Origin: Cloeon dipterum
Lineage: Eukaryota; Arthropoda; Insecta; Ephemeroptera; Baetidae
Assembly: GCF_949628265.1 (NCBI RefSeq)
Contig: NC_088786.1
Location: forward strand, 28,479,681-28,543,680
Length of the DNA stretch: 64,000 bases
Direction: 5' to 3'
Shown in pieces: positions 37,501 through 49,440 of the stretch. Position 1 is the first letter of the stretch, and every line of letters begins with the position of its first letter. The notes under the pieces are model-generated. The model ran no database searches. It was not told the DNA's origin and saw only the letters and a list, made by a program, of their open reading frames with translations. The position numbers and the translations under genes are program-made.

Positions 37501-40500
37501 ATTTTCGGGCTTATGGATTCTGTGTTAGATATGTGTTGGTCTTCTGCATTCGGCCTTCTAAATTTAGAGATTGCAGAACTTTCCCGAAAATTTAACTGTT
37601 GATAGATGCCAATGAAGGTAATAAATGTTTTAGTGCACTGTTATTACAGTTCCATTAACCAGAGTCAGATTCGTGAGAGATTATGTAGTGGATGCTCCCG
37701 TAGACAAACAAATAAGGATTGGTTGATTAAAATTGAATCATGTTATCAGATTGTCATTGGAATTGGCTCATCAGTAATATATACCAAATTTCAACAATTT
37801 GAAAAGCATGTTTTATTTCAATGAAAGCTGGATTATTATCTATCGTAATCTGTCTGAAATTGCTAACTGAACTCAGATTCAGTTTCTCCCAGTGATTAAA
37901 CGATATTTCTTGAAGATTGAAATAATTAACCTTTCAAACACTGCCCACAAAAGATGTGCCAAAGAGTAAAATTGAAAATTTTTATTTTCTTCTCCTTGCA
38001 TATCCTTGGTGCAACAGAGTTGCGTCGCAGCAAGGTTGCACCGCACCTCTGCACAGAGTTCAGGGTTGGCCTGGCTGTTGCGGTTTTGCTAGCTTCCTAT
38101 TCCCAGTTTCCATAGAGATTTGCACGTAGCTTTGGTTCGTTTTTCAATCGATCGATTAGCAAACAATCGGTTCCCACAGTCACCCCAATTCGCGCGACCC
38201 ATGCACTTCCCGGAGGCGCCGAAAATGAGCGGACGGGCTCAAAGCGCGTCGTCACGCGAGCTAATTTTATGCCGAATATGCGCAATCACCGGGCCGAAAA
38301 ACAGAACAGAAGAAACAGCCAGCTCGGCAGAGTTAATTAACGCGACCTCACCGGCAATCTAGAAAAATCCATCTTTTAAATGAGGGTCACGCTGACTTTG
38401 TGAACTCAGCGATTTCGAATGACTCTGGTGCTTTTGGCAGTGAATGCAAATTTTCCATCTTTTATTTTAACGCGTCCCTTACGCGAATTCAACAGTGCAA
38501 CACCTCATGACCCACTGCCGGTCTGTTTGGGGAGAGATTTGAACGAACGCAAGGCCGTCGGAGCGCGGATTTGGAGCAGGAGGAAGTAAAGTACACAGTG
38601 TAGTGAAACCGGCCGCGAGTGCACTCGGCGAAGACGACAGCGCGAGGAATTTGTCGTCGCGCTCTAAGCGAGCGAGTGAGTTAATTGAAGCGGGGAAATT
38701 AAGAGCGGCACACGCGCGTTCGCGCTGGTTACGCCACGCCGTGTTTTGTGTTGATATAACAATTTGGCTGGCGTAAGAGCAGAGGCTGCACTTGGAGCGA
38801 GCGCGCCAGGCACGTCTCGAGCAGCGCGGCCGCCTCGACTACGGCCGCCTGGCCTGCCCGCCCGCGTGGCCCCAGCACCGCCGCTTTCTCTTCTTCGCAT
38901 GCATTTCTCCTGATGCAAGCAGCTCGCAACGCGCCATGCCACCGCGTGCCCAGTAATATCAGCTGTGTGCCACCGTACTTTATTTTTAGATTGCCGCCGC
39001 TACAGGGTGCACCCGGCCCAGCCCCCCAGAGCAGGCTGTTCAGAGAAAAATCACAGCTCCAGCTTTGAGTTTGACTTTTTAACTTTAAAATAGACGGCAA
39101 TAATATTAACCTCCTCGTGACGAGTCATTAACTCTCCTCGCTTTAGTCGCTTTAAGAGTTTGAGTTCCACTAGTCATATAGCCATTCTTGGGGAAAAATA
39201 AAAAAGGCATTCGAACCCAATGATTTTTTCTGCAATCAATCGAGCTATGCTGAAATGAAAACGTGGTTATTGTTTAGCTTTAATTTTTTCTGGCTTGATT
39301 TGATTCAAAAATACAGTGCCAAACATCCTGTTTTTGTTTTACTTATTGAAATTGTTTTGTTGGTGCACCAAAATAACCTTCAATCGACTTAAAAACAGTT
39401 AATTTCAACATCGATAAGTGTAATGGAGTTGCACAAAGCCTACTTAAAATCAATACTGCGCAATTACCCGGCGACAAACTCAGCTAGTGAACACCCTTGG
39501 GCCTATTCGCAGGCGAGAGAGCTGTTGCAACTGAATTCACTGAGCGGACCGTGACTGTGAGTGCTCTTACAGTCGGGAGCATCGTCTGCCTGGCGGCCGA
39601 GGTTCGGGCGTTTTTTAGAACAAACAAATAATGCTAGGCTGTACTAAATCAAAATGAAATTGAAGGCTGAATTATCTAAAAATAACACATTCTTGCACTG
39701 CTCCAAGGCCGGTGAGCCTGGCGAAAACGCGACCAGCACGTACCTTGCCTCTGTTTTCTGCTAGCCGACGTGCAAAAAAAGGGACGAAATCCCGCGTCCA
39801 AGAGTGGAAAACGGCCTGGCAACCGCCTCCGGTGGGGAAAAACTCAAATAATACTCCAGTCATTATTTCATTGCGTCGCTTGTTTAGCTTGCTTCTTTTT
39901 TCCGGACGCCGACTGGCCGCTGGCTTTGACGTCAGTTTCGCAAAGATCCGGGCTTGCATGACGGGCATGACTGGCCGCCGCTTGTTGATTTTCTGCTGGC
40001 ACGCGTCGTCATCGGCCGTAATCGTTGTCGGCCAAATCGACGCTGTCATCTTGTGACGCTGATGCGACTGATGCGCGCGTAAGAGGAAGAACCGATTGAT
40101 GCACGTCGGCCTTGGCGGGAGCCACCCCAGGACCCGTTGCCGATTGTTTTGTCAACATTCCCGTACTTTTCACCCTGCTGGCGCCGGCCTTGCGAGTTTT
40201 CCGAGGAATTTGCGGAGGTTTTCCCAGTCTCACGGAGTGAGTGGGAAAAAGGTCGCGGCCGCTAAAGTTTTCCACTCACACTCACAGGCTTCCCCCTGAG
40301 ACATCGCCTGTAATGAATACTTAGCAAAGTGGAGCATAAAAAAAAAGTTGTGTAATTGGAAAGAAAATGAAAGGAGCAGGTGGACGGAACGAGGAAACAT
40401 TATTAGTTTTAATCGGTCGTGATTCTGTGGATCACAATATTTCGTTTTAGCTCTCCTCTCGGCCAGACAAATTAATTACACCTTAAAATGAGCAAATGCA

Positions 40501-41240
40501 ATTCGCAAGAGGTAGCAAAGTGTTGCATGACCGTGTGTGGCGACTGCTAACAATTATGGTCGCACGAGAGAAAAGGAAGAAAGCAGAGTGCGTAACACCG
40601 GCGGTTTGCTTAATACCAGACACGATCGCGGTGTCCCAGGGTTGCTGGCTCGCGGCCCACAGTGCAGATCGACCTTTGTCGGCGTCGCGAGGCCCACGGC
40701 CCTTCGGGGACCCCTCGGGCGGCCCTGATCGCGGAATGCGATTCCGCAGCTGCTGCTGCTGCTGCTGTCATAGGCCACCGGCCGAGTTAGAGCAATCGCG
40801 AGTGAAAGTTTGTTTCTCGCTCTTTTGCGTCGTCGTCGGACACGGCTGGGCGGCAGCGGCCAAACGCAAGCTTCCTTTTTGGTTGCTCGCTCAGCTGATT
40901 CGCGTGGCCACTCCGACGGCCACGGGTGTCCATCGGTCGCGTGGAAAAAAACCGGCCAGAAACGTCACGTTTTTTTGCATCGGTTTTTTCCCCTCTGAGC
41001 ATCCCTTCCGGGGCAGCGTGAGCAAGCGTTTTTCCCGACCCTGCGAACAGTGCCGAATCGGGTGGTGGGTCCGGCGTGCGCATCGGCGGCTGCGAATTCA
41101 CGATCAGGGTCACCCCTCCCGCGAGCCCTGGCGGCCCTCCCCTGGCCGGCGGTGTGTGTGCATGTGTGTGCTGGCGTTTTTGCCCGGCCGACGCAGCTGT
41201 GGAAGGGGCATTAATAAACCGGCAGCCGCTGCGACTTTCA
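31587..41240. other. Long gene-less region upstream of the elongase
   Basis: No exon of a recognisable protein. GC-rich patches at about 31600-32110, 33000-33300, 36160-36740, 38540-39040, 39700-40280 and 40600-41230 give long but featureless ORFs (the longest 291 codons, 40496-41371). Small items are an ATTATGTTGCTGTC direct repeat near 32295-32323 with an adjoining inverted copy, a GAT trinucleotide run near 36913, and a CTG run near 40750. It behaves like a large 5' intron or regulatory region. Confidence 0.35.
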
Positions 41241-41399
41241 CTCGCTTTTCTCGTCGCGGCACCCGCTCACTCGGTCGCGCGCTCGCTCACTCTGCTCACT
41301 CGAGTCTCCGCGAGTCAGCCAGACAGTCGCAAGCTCCACTGCACCCTCGAACCACGCACAGCCCCCTGTGAGCCTGAGAGCCAGTCACCCCCTTATCAG
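41240..41399 (+). promoter_or_regulatory. Proximal elongase promoter and first (5'-UTR) exon
   Basis: A GC-rich leader ends in CAG|GTAAGG at 41399/41400. A matching acceptor lies at 41650-41651, just before the coding start at 41685, so a short 251-bp intron would join them. An AT-rich TTAATAAA lies upstream at 41211-41218 and might act as a weak TATA. The exact start site is not determinable. Confidence 0.5.
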
Positions 41400-41684
41400 G
41401 TAAGGCCTACCACCGGCGCCACTCGGCAGCTCCCGTCGGCGCCTTCCAACCCCCGACGCGGCCGGTCGACTCGCTAAGACGGACAAAAAATCGCCTCGCG
41501 GTGAAAGTGTTGTTGCGTATACGCCGGCGAAAGTGGAATTCTGCTACTCGCAAAGGCGCCGCCGTCGCTCGGTGCCCTGGCGTCGTCATCGTCGGCGCCA
41601 CCGTTTCGTAACCGCTGTCTAATCCGAGTGTGTGTGTGTTGCGTGTTGCAGATCGCGCGCAGTTAGCCACCGAGGAACTCTACG

Positions 41685-44600
41685 ATGGCTTACCTTTTGT
41701 CCCAGGGTCTCGACGCCTTCATCGACATTTTCGACAGACATGGAGGTAAGTTTTGCACTTTTTTCTTCTTCTCTCGTATAGTTACCGCCGGAATTCTCCT
41801 CGGCTGTAGAACCTCGGAAATTTCGGCTGTTTGCGTTGCGGTTAAGCGCTGTATTAACATGCAGAACTTTCGTTATGGGCGGAGCGATCAGGGGAATACC
41901 GCTTCTTACTTAATGCTCGCAGTTTTCGAGTCTAGAAAAAATCCTTGTCCGCGGAAAACACGCGGCACTTTGCAATAAATCTTTCACAACGTAACAATGG
42001 TCGGTAACTTTAATTCGCCAACTCGGAGACTTGAACGACCGAATCGGTTCTAGCTAATTCTGGCTGGATCCTCGCGAGTCGGTCTTTACAGAGCCAAATT
42101 AGATTTCAATGGCAGCCCTCGAGTGTTCTTCACATTTGGTTAAAATGCATAATGATTGCCCGTTTTGTTGCGTAATGTCTCTCGACATGTGTACCGCACG
42201 TGTTACCCAACAGCGACACCAAATAAGCATCTTTCCAATAAAGTACGGCAAAATTTGAAAGTGATTCCTGGGTCAAGGCTAACTCCCACTCCGAATCCGG
42301 TGGACGCATGGAAGCAAAATTTATTCAACAGCTCCAGAGACCTGAACGCGCGCATTTGCGAAAAGCTCTATAATTAGAAATTGGATTGGCTTGCCCGCTT
42401 GATCACCTGCTAGCGAGCGAGTGGATGACTCGCGGGAAAAGCTGGCGATGAAGTAACAAGTGTAGAGGAGTTATTGCTGAGGCGGCTCGAGTGCCTTATT
42501 CGCCTTGCGTCCGTCGTTTTTCCTTTCTGTTTGAACAGCCACGGCTTTTTTATGGCTCGCGCGCGAGTTTCTCTCGTTTGCACTTTGCAAGCTCGGCGGA
42601 GGAGTGTCGGATGCTTCCTCACAGCAGCAGCAGCAGAGGCGGCGGTCAAGGGTACTTTTGACGGCGTGATGTGGTCCTCCTTGCCGCGAGTCACTTAGTC
42701 ACAACTAACTGAACGCAGGGAGGCCGTGCCGACGGCCGTGACTCTGCCGCAAACAGGCGAATAAATCGCCATCCGCGTGCGCGAGGCCTTTTCTCCGTTT
42801 CGCCGCCGCTGCTGCAGCCCGTCGGGTGTGTGTGTGCGCGCGCGCGCGAGTGCACGCGTCAAATTGCCACTAATTGGCTGCAAACTCGCCTTGACCGACC
42901 CAAACAGACATGCCTCGCTTTCGTCAAACCCACCGCGAAAATGTTCACCTGGCTCGCGGTCAGCTTGTTTCTCAATGTTATTGACACGAATAGAAGCTTC
43001 TAGTACTTTTAAGAATGAACCATATTTTTGCTTCGCTTCTTACCAAATTAAAAGGAAGACTTTTAGTAAAAAGCGTCCGTCCGATAAGTAATAAACAACC
43101 GTTTCCTTTCGCAATAGTTGTAACTTCTCGCTGCCTTGGTGCGAGGCTGGATCCTCAATTTTGACATCATTTCATTCATGTGTTATGCAGTAGAAAGACG
43201 GAATACCGCACCGCGCGCATAACACAAGCATTATCTTTGCAGAGATGAAAATTCGACGCATCTCGTCTTGGCCAATGGTTTCTAACCCGGCGCTCTGTGT
43301 CCTTTTTCCTTCTTTGCAGATCCGCGCGTTAAGGGCTGGTTCCTGATGAGTTCTCCGCTGCCGACTCTGTCCATCTGTTTGTCTTACGTCTACATCGTCA
43401 AGGTGCTCGGTCCGAAGCTGATGGAAAACCGCAAACCCTTCGAATTGCGTCGCGTGCTTATCGCCTACAACGCCTTCCAGGTGGTATTCAGCACGTGGCT
43501 CTTCTACGAGGTAAACCAAATTTCAAATTCGAAACGCCTGCTCGCCTCGGTTTGCATTCGTTGCGCGTCATCAGTCCAGAACTTTGCCCCTCTCAACAAA
43601 CCCCTCGTCGTGTTGTTAAATCTCGCGAATAATTAAAAAAAATAAAAAACAAAGCAAAGGTAACATTTTGTATGTGCTGCCTTGACAGTGCCTGATGGGT
43701 GGCTGGCTGTTCCATTACAGCTACAGGTGCCAACCTGTGGACACTTCTGACACTCCAATTGCACGGAGGGTGAGTCCCGTCAATACCGAGCGCCAGCCTT
43801 AACACGAAAACTCACGCAACCCTGAAATCCGCCTTGATGTGTGCAAAAGTTTACACCTGTCATGTAACAATGTCGCTTCACACATACACGCACTCGCCAT
43901 TCACAAACAAGGAAACTGACTTTTGGTCGCGCGGATGAGGAGATGGCTGGCTTTCTCTGTCGCGCGCGAGAGAGACGCTTGCGTGACTAATCCATTTTTA
44001 TTCTTAATTTGTGTTTAATAAGCTCTCTCGCCAAACGAGTTGGTTTTCACTATTCGTGTTTCCTAACCGCCGCAATCGCAAACCACGACCTTCCCGAAGT
44101 TGTTGCAGCCGCACGGCGCACGGTCTGGTTCTCTGTGTTGTGACTAACGTCATTGTTGCCCCCTGTCTCCCCACGTGCGACGGTGGTGTGTGTGGTTTAG
44201 TCGTTGCCTTGATCGAAGCCCCCTCACCCCCGCCCCACGCCTGGACGGAACCCAGGAGAAACCTGCGTCGGTGTCTCGATTTTTCTTTCGTTTTGTGGTC
44301 CGTCTGCCCCACGACTCGGCTTGTCGGCAATGCCTGAGAGAAGCACGCGGAAAGTGAAAGGGTTTCTGTGAAGCGAGCGAGTGCACCTGTTAATTGGCAG
44401 CTCAAACGGCCGCCTGCCGAGGACGCCGGCAGAGTTTGTTCGCTCGCTTCAACTTCAAGGCACTCTCTGGCACGCGGTCCACCCCTTCCTCCCTTAGCAG
44501 GCACTAATTTTTGCATCCCCGCGAAGTTTGTGGACTGAGACGCGCAGAATGCGAATTGCGGGAGGCGATCGAGCTGAAAATCGAGGCAATCGTGCTAAAA

Positions 44601-46248
44601 GGCCGCCCTGTGCTCTATTTGATTCCAGCTGGGTATGTCGGGATGGTTAACAGGAGACTATAATTACCGATGCCAACCGGTGGACTATACCAATAGCTCT
44701 CTCGGAATCAGGGTAAGCCCAAACAACCCTGACTCACAGCCCACTCACCCCTGTAGTGCATGCCCTTACGGTGGATTTCGCCCCCAGCTGACGGCTTCTG
44801 ATTTTTACTTTAATTTATCTCCACCGTGGTAGTGATTGATTTTAACTCTCCAGAAGCAGAAGCTTTTTTACTTTTATGTGTCAATAATCCTAGCTGAGTA
44901 ACCCTCTGGCTGGTTTTTTGCGACGTCTTTTTGCTCGTTCCCAGTCTGCCGCAGCCGCAAAAGAGCCTCTTGAAAAGCAATGTTATTTTAGCCGTTCCCA
45001 GCTCTTTTCGCGGCCGTGGCGCCCTCGCTTTTCCCGCGATCCGATCTGACCGATTCTTTTTTCCACAGATGACACACGCTTGCTGGTGGTACTACTTCTC
45101 CAAATTCACAGAGTTCTTCGACACAGTAAGTTGCCAATCGCACGCACATTTGCATTTGCGCGCGCGCGACCTAGTTCCAAGTCCAATTTCGAGCCAGTCA
45201 TTGCCGATTCCGCTCGCGTCTCATTATGCAGACGCCGTTTGTTTGTTTGGTTGGTTATTGGTTGCCTCACACGCGGCCAAACACCGATGACCACATTACG
45301 CCAGTCGGCCCTTTCTTTGCTGGCGCTCTTGCAATTTGCTCGGTGCACGCTCCCGTTTCTCTCGTGCCAGAATTATTTGCAATTACACTGCCTCGAGTTT
45401 GGCAATTGATTCAATGAACACAGCCCACTGATTTGGTACTCGCGTGTCCACAGTTCTTCTTCGTGCTGCGCAAGAAGAACCAGCACATCTCGACGCTGCA
45501 CGTGATCCACCACGGCTGCATGCCCATGTCCGTGTGGTTCGGAGTCAAGTTCACGCCCGGTGGCCACAGCACCTTCTTCGGGTTGCTCAATACGTTCGTG
45601 CACATCATCATGTACCTGTACTACATGCTGGCAGCCATGGGCCCCAGGTACCAGAAGTACATCTGGTGGAAGAAGCACCTGACCACCCTGCAGATGATCC
45701 AGTTCATCGGCATCATGACGCACGCCTTCCAACTACTCTTTGTCGAGTGCAACTACCCCAGGGCTTTCGTCTGGTGGATCGGCATGCACGCCGTCATGTT
45801 CTTCTTCCTCTTCTCCGAGTTCTACAAGCAGACCTACAACCACAGCAAGAGGAGGGACGGGGAAGGAGCGCTCACGGGATTTGCAAAATTCATCCCTTGC
45901 AACCTTCAGGTGAGGATGATGGAATTTTTATTCTAATGAAATTCTAGATGCAATTAAAAAGAATCCTCAAATTTTTATTGCAATCCCGGTCGTTTCTAGG
46001 TCTCAATCTCCCTTTGTTTAATATATTTCTTCTCAACTAGTTGGATACCGATTTTAATTAATATTTCGATTATTTATTTGCAGATGGACAAACTGCATCA
46101 GCCGAACGGTCACGCGCCCGCGGCGAACGGCCACCCAGCAGCCGCGAAGGCGGTCAACGGGCACGCCAGCTCGTATTACGGCGACTTGCCGCCCGAGCTG
46201 AGGCAGCGGACGTCAGAGGCGGCGGCCGTGGTTGCCGGCGGCAACTGA
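41685..46248 (+). CDS. ELOVL: ELOVL very-long-chain fatty-acid elongase, AAEL008004-like, two splice forms
   Basis: Coding exons 41685-41745, 43320-43510, then either 43689-43769 (A) or 44629-44712 (B), then 45069-45125, 45454-45909 and 46084-46248 (TGA 46246-46248). The product is 336 aa with A and 337 aa with B. The protein is the multi-membrane-spanning ER 3-ketoacyl-CoA synthase that condenses malonyl-CoA with acyl-CoA. The histidine box HVIHH is at residues 146-150 (form A). Family blocks include GWFLMSSP, LGPKLMENRKPF, KFTEFFDT, FFVLRKKN, HVIHHGCMPMSVWFG and LLNTFVHIIMYLYY. The C-terminal tail is Ala/His/Asn-rich with three NGH motifs and ends AVVAGGN, without an obvious dilysine signal. 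The ATG lies 34 nt after an acceptor. Substrate length is not readable from sequence. Confidence 0.93.
43689..43769 (+). other. Elongase alternative exon A (27 codons)
   Basis: Flanked by TTGACAG and GGTGAGTC, phase 0 at both ends, encoding a segment with GGWLFHYSYRCQPVDTSDT. It aligns with exon B across GW, YRCQPVD and the terminal Arg. Both fill the same slot between LFYE (upstream exon) and MTHACWW (downstream exon). Confidence 0.8.
44629..44712 (+). other. Elongase alternative exon B (28 codons)
   Basis: Flanked by GATTCCAG and GGTAAGCC, phase 0 at both ends, encoding a segment with SGWLTGDYNYRCQPVDYTN. It is homologous to exon A 859 bp upstream. Since each exon supplies the one copy of RCQPVD normally present in elongases, the two are expected to be used in alternative transcripts. 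Confidence 0.8.
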
Positions 46249-47606
46249 GGTGGCCAGCGGCGGCCAGTTTGTGCTCGGACGAAGCTCTCACTCAGGACTC
46301 TTTGTGTGCGCGCGCGTGCTGGCCGCTCCCCTCGGCGGCGGCCGGCGGCCTCCCAGCTTGTGATAAGGACGGACGACGCCCGAGGGGAGACGGCCAACGA
46401 CTGGTGCTGCTCTGCCTCCGTCTCTGACTCTTACAATTAGTGCTGCTGCTGCTGCTGCTTGCTGTGTGTTTGTTATAATCGATTACACAATATACTTCAA
46501 GAAAAAAAATCACCGCGCTCTCCCTCCTTCCGCCCTCCACTCGAAGCAACCCTCAGTCTCCCGGCGCCGGCGGCCCGGCCGCGATCGTTCAAAACGGCAA
46601 CGGCCGACCGCTCGCCCTCGATTCGCAGTCGTTTCTTCTTCATTCTACAATGAAGGACGCTTAAAAAATTTCCACCGAGTCGCGCAGCTGCGAAGAGTGG
46701 CTAACGACCGCCATCTTGCACACCGGTCTTTCCCACCCTTCGCGTCGCTGCAGCTCGGCTCCGTCGAAAGGTGCAGGGCCGGGCCCCTGACTTGACCACC
46801 AACACCACCCTGAGTGAGCAAGGTTGCTGCTTTATTTTTGTACGCTCACCCTCCCTTTCCCCCGACACGTCCCTGTTCGACGGCCAATCGGCGACTGTTC
46901 TCGTTAAGCGACCAACAAATTCAAGTGGATGCATTTAAACTCCGCAAACATCAAGCAGATTATTTTACGCAAGTCTACGTAAAAATGAACCATCTGTCTC
47001 TCTCGCTCGCTCGTTCGTTCACTCGTTTCTCAAACTCATTTTTCCGCTTGTCGGTGAACGGGAAAATCTACCAAGGTTTTTTTTCCAATTTTTATTTTCT
47101 CTGAGGACGGTGTTGATGATAAACCGCCGGTGACGATTGTTAGAAATAATTGTTTTTCACTCGCGCGACGACCGTAGACAATATAGATTGAATTTCAAAT
47201 CGATTTGCTCCTTTAATTGCTTCGTCTGTCTGTCTGTCTGGGCGGATGACTGTGCGTGTGAACGTGAATTTGCGAAGCTGTAGATGAGTGAGTGAGAGGG
47301 ATGCGTGTGTCACTACAAACACTTATTAAGTTAGCTGGGAAGACGTGGTTTTTGACATAGGCGAGCGCGCAGAAAGCAAATAAGTTGTTCGGTTGATTGT
47401 TGGTTTGTTCTCGCGATTGTTTGTGTTGTTAGCGCGCAGTCGGGCGACATTCCATAAGAAAAGCCTAAATTAACTGTATTAATTTTAATTAATTGTTTTA
47501 GTTGTTTTCTTCTCTCCGTCTCTTGTATTTATATAAAGCAGAAAAACAGAAGGAACACCGTAAACGACACTGATATCAGTTGTACTCGCGATAAAACAGA
47601 AATAAA
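46249..47606 (+). promoter_or_regulatory. Elongase 3' UTR ending at AATAAA 47601-47606
   Basis: About 1.35 kb without a coding signal follows the stop. It includes a CTG run near 46441-46461 and a GTCT run near 47224-47240. The canonical hexamer at 47601-47606 is followed by a GT-rich stretch, as expected for a cleavage site near 47625. Confidence 0.55.
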
Positions 47607-47625
47607 AGATGATTTGTTGTTCATA

Positions 47626-48605
47626 AAAGCGTGTGTTATTTGCTTTTGCTTCCTCGTTGAACGCGAGGGCCCAACCCATGTTGCTTGTCTGTCGAAACGG
47701 CGGAATGCAGCCTTCAGCAGTTTCCTAACCGCTCGCTCGCCGCCGCACAGCTCGCTCGCCTAGCCTGCCTGCCTGCCTGGCGTTCGCGAGCGAAAGTAAG
47801 ACAATTAAAATGAAAGTCGGTGTGGTCATCTATTACACCTGACACACACATGATTTCTGGTGACGCAACAGCGCGCGGCTCCTTAATTCAGCGCGATTGC
47901 ATTCCGCTCATGCGTGCGCGTGTGTGTGTGTAAGTCTGTAATGTGTTGAAACGGCTCCTTTTTACAAGCCAAGCGGCGAGGGACTCGGCCGATTCGATCA
48001 TCAAGTGCATAAATCGTCACACGAAAAGTGCACGCGGATGTGGACCACGAAAGTAGGTCCGCCTGTGGAGACGACCGAAAGGGGAGTGACAAGAGGTAGC
48101 ATTGATCTTGAAATTTGCGTCAGCGAAAAAAATGCCAACTGACTGACTAATTGCCCCCGTGGCCAACGCGCAGTGAGAAGAAAGTGGTCCGCCGCATTCT
48201 TGGCAGCAAATCGATCGCGAGGAAAGGCAGGTCGGCCAATAATGCGATCGGCACCGGACGCGCAGCAGGTAGTCCGCTGGACGCGTGCACGAGGCATGCA
48301 ACCGGCACGGCTGACGTGCCCGGCAGGTTGCCTAACGCCCATTTTTGCAGGCGCTCTCATTGTCTTTTATTCTGATATGTCATGCAACACAGCTCCTTTT
48401 TATTTTGGACATCGAGTACTATTTTGAATATTGATTACAGTGTATTCATTGAATATTTGTTCACAATTAGTTTAGTCAACTGATTAGTTGGTTTTGGACA
48501 AATCCATATAGTTGAGGTTTAAAGCCAAAATAGTCGTATTCAAAGAGCAAATGGGCCAGTTTTTGTACCCAAGTTTTCTTCTTTATTTTATGAAGCCACC
48601 TAGCA
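47626..48605. other. Intergenic DNA after the elongase
   Basis: No gene recognised. A CCTG run occurs near 47765-47780. The GC-rich part (47690-48350) gives only short overlapping ORFs. Confidence 0.35.
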
Positions 48606-48613
48606 TCTATATC

Positions 48614-48930
48614 CAGGGCTATTAAGAGGGTATTAAGAGATTTGTTGCGTTTTTTGCAGCTAGTTTCTCCCGCATTTTTGGTGCCCATGAAAAATTAGAT
48701 TTAAAATGTTAAAAAATCCCTCAAAAACCCATGAGTCAACAAAAAGTTAAAAGTATTAATAAAGTGATAAAGGCAAATAATATGATGACCAAAATCCCAT
48801 TTACTCTCCAGGGAATTTGTTCATTATATAACCATAAGGTGCAAAAAACCGCTCAAAACTGGTAAATACCGCAAAAAAAAACATTGCAATGCAAGTTTGG
48901 GAATCTCCCCGGGAGATACCCAGCCTCTTG
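48614..48930. mobile_element. hAT-type MITE, copy A, with 8-bp target-site duplication
   Basis: The element begins CAGGGCT and ends near CAGCCTCTTG, and is flanked on both sides by the identical octamer TCTATATC (48606-48613 and 48931-48938). Eight-bp duplications and CAGGG-type ends are hallmarks of hAT transposons. Inside are the GGTAAATACCGC and AAAAAACCGC motifs common in hAT-derived MITEs. It has no transposase ORF. A homologous copy lies at 57555-57853, with long blocks such as CTAGTTTCTCCCGCATTTTT identical. Confidence 0.8.
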
Positions 48931-49099
48931 TCTATATCCCAGCAGACTGACGCCGACAGACGGAGAACAGCTGGGTGGCTGTGTCTAGACCAAGGGTATT
49001 CTTCTGGTTCCGCAATAGGAGGAACTTGTAACTTTGGAATTTTTGTATTACGAAGAATTAGAATATAAGATTTTGTTTATAAATTGGTTTTCGATTTAT

Positions 49100-49440
49100 G
49101 TGTAAATGCATTGTAAGATTATTAATGTCTTTTGGAGTAGATCACGACCGACGAGTACTCCAGTTCTGAAGCTCCTGGCTCACCAGGCACCGCCACCAGC
49201 AGCGAAGGGAGCCGACGTAAGCAGCCGCAGCTGGTGCTGGCTGCCCTTCAGAGTTCAGAGTGGCCCACATTCTGAAGACGAGTCACCACGACTGAGAGCT
49301 GACTCCGTGGGTGTCGCTACCATCACCACCCTGCTTGACACATCACGTGTTATCGGCAAGGTACACCCTGAGAGCCATTTCAACGACTGTCGTTCCCACT
49401 ACACGCTCAGCAACTGATTGCCGGCAAGGAAAATTATTTA
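49100..49440. other. GC-rich coding-like segment without an intact gene
   Basis: An isolated GC-richer block in AT-rich DNA. One plus frame runs 103 codons (49106-49417), and another gives a Ser/Gly/Pro-rich stretch (TTDEYSSSEAPGSPG) before a stop. No family is recognised and there is no clear splice pattern. It may be a pseudogene or transposon fragment. Confidence 0.25.

Noticed and set aside
40496..41371. 291-codon plus ORF before the elongase
   Set aside because: GC-rich promoter DNA rich in Arg/Ser/Pro/Cys codons with no domain. It overlaps the probable 5'-UTR exon and has no splice support.
45444..45947. 167-codon alternative frame over the main elongase exon
   Set aside because: His/Arg/Val-rich shadow frame of the exon that encodes HVIHH.
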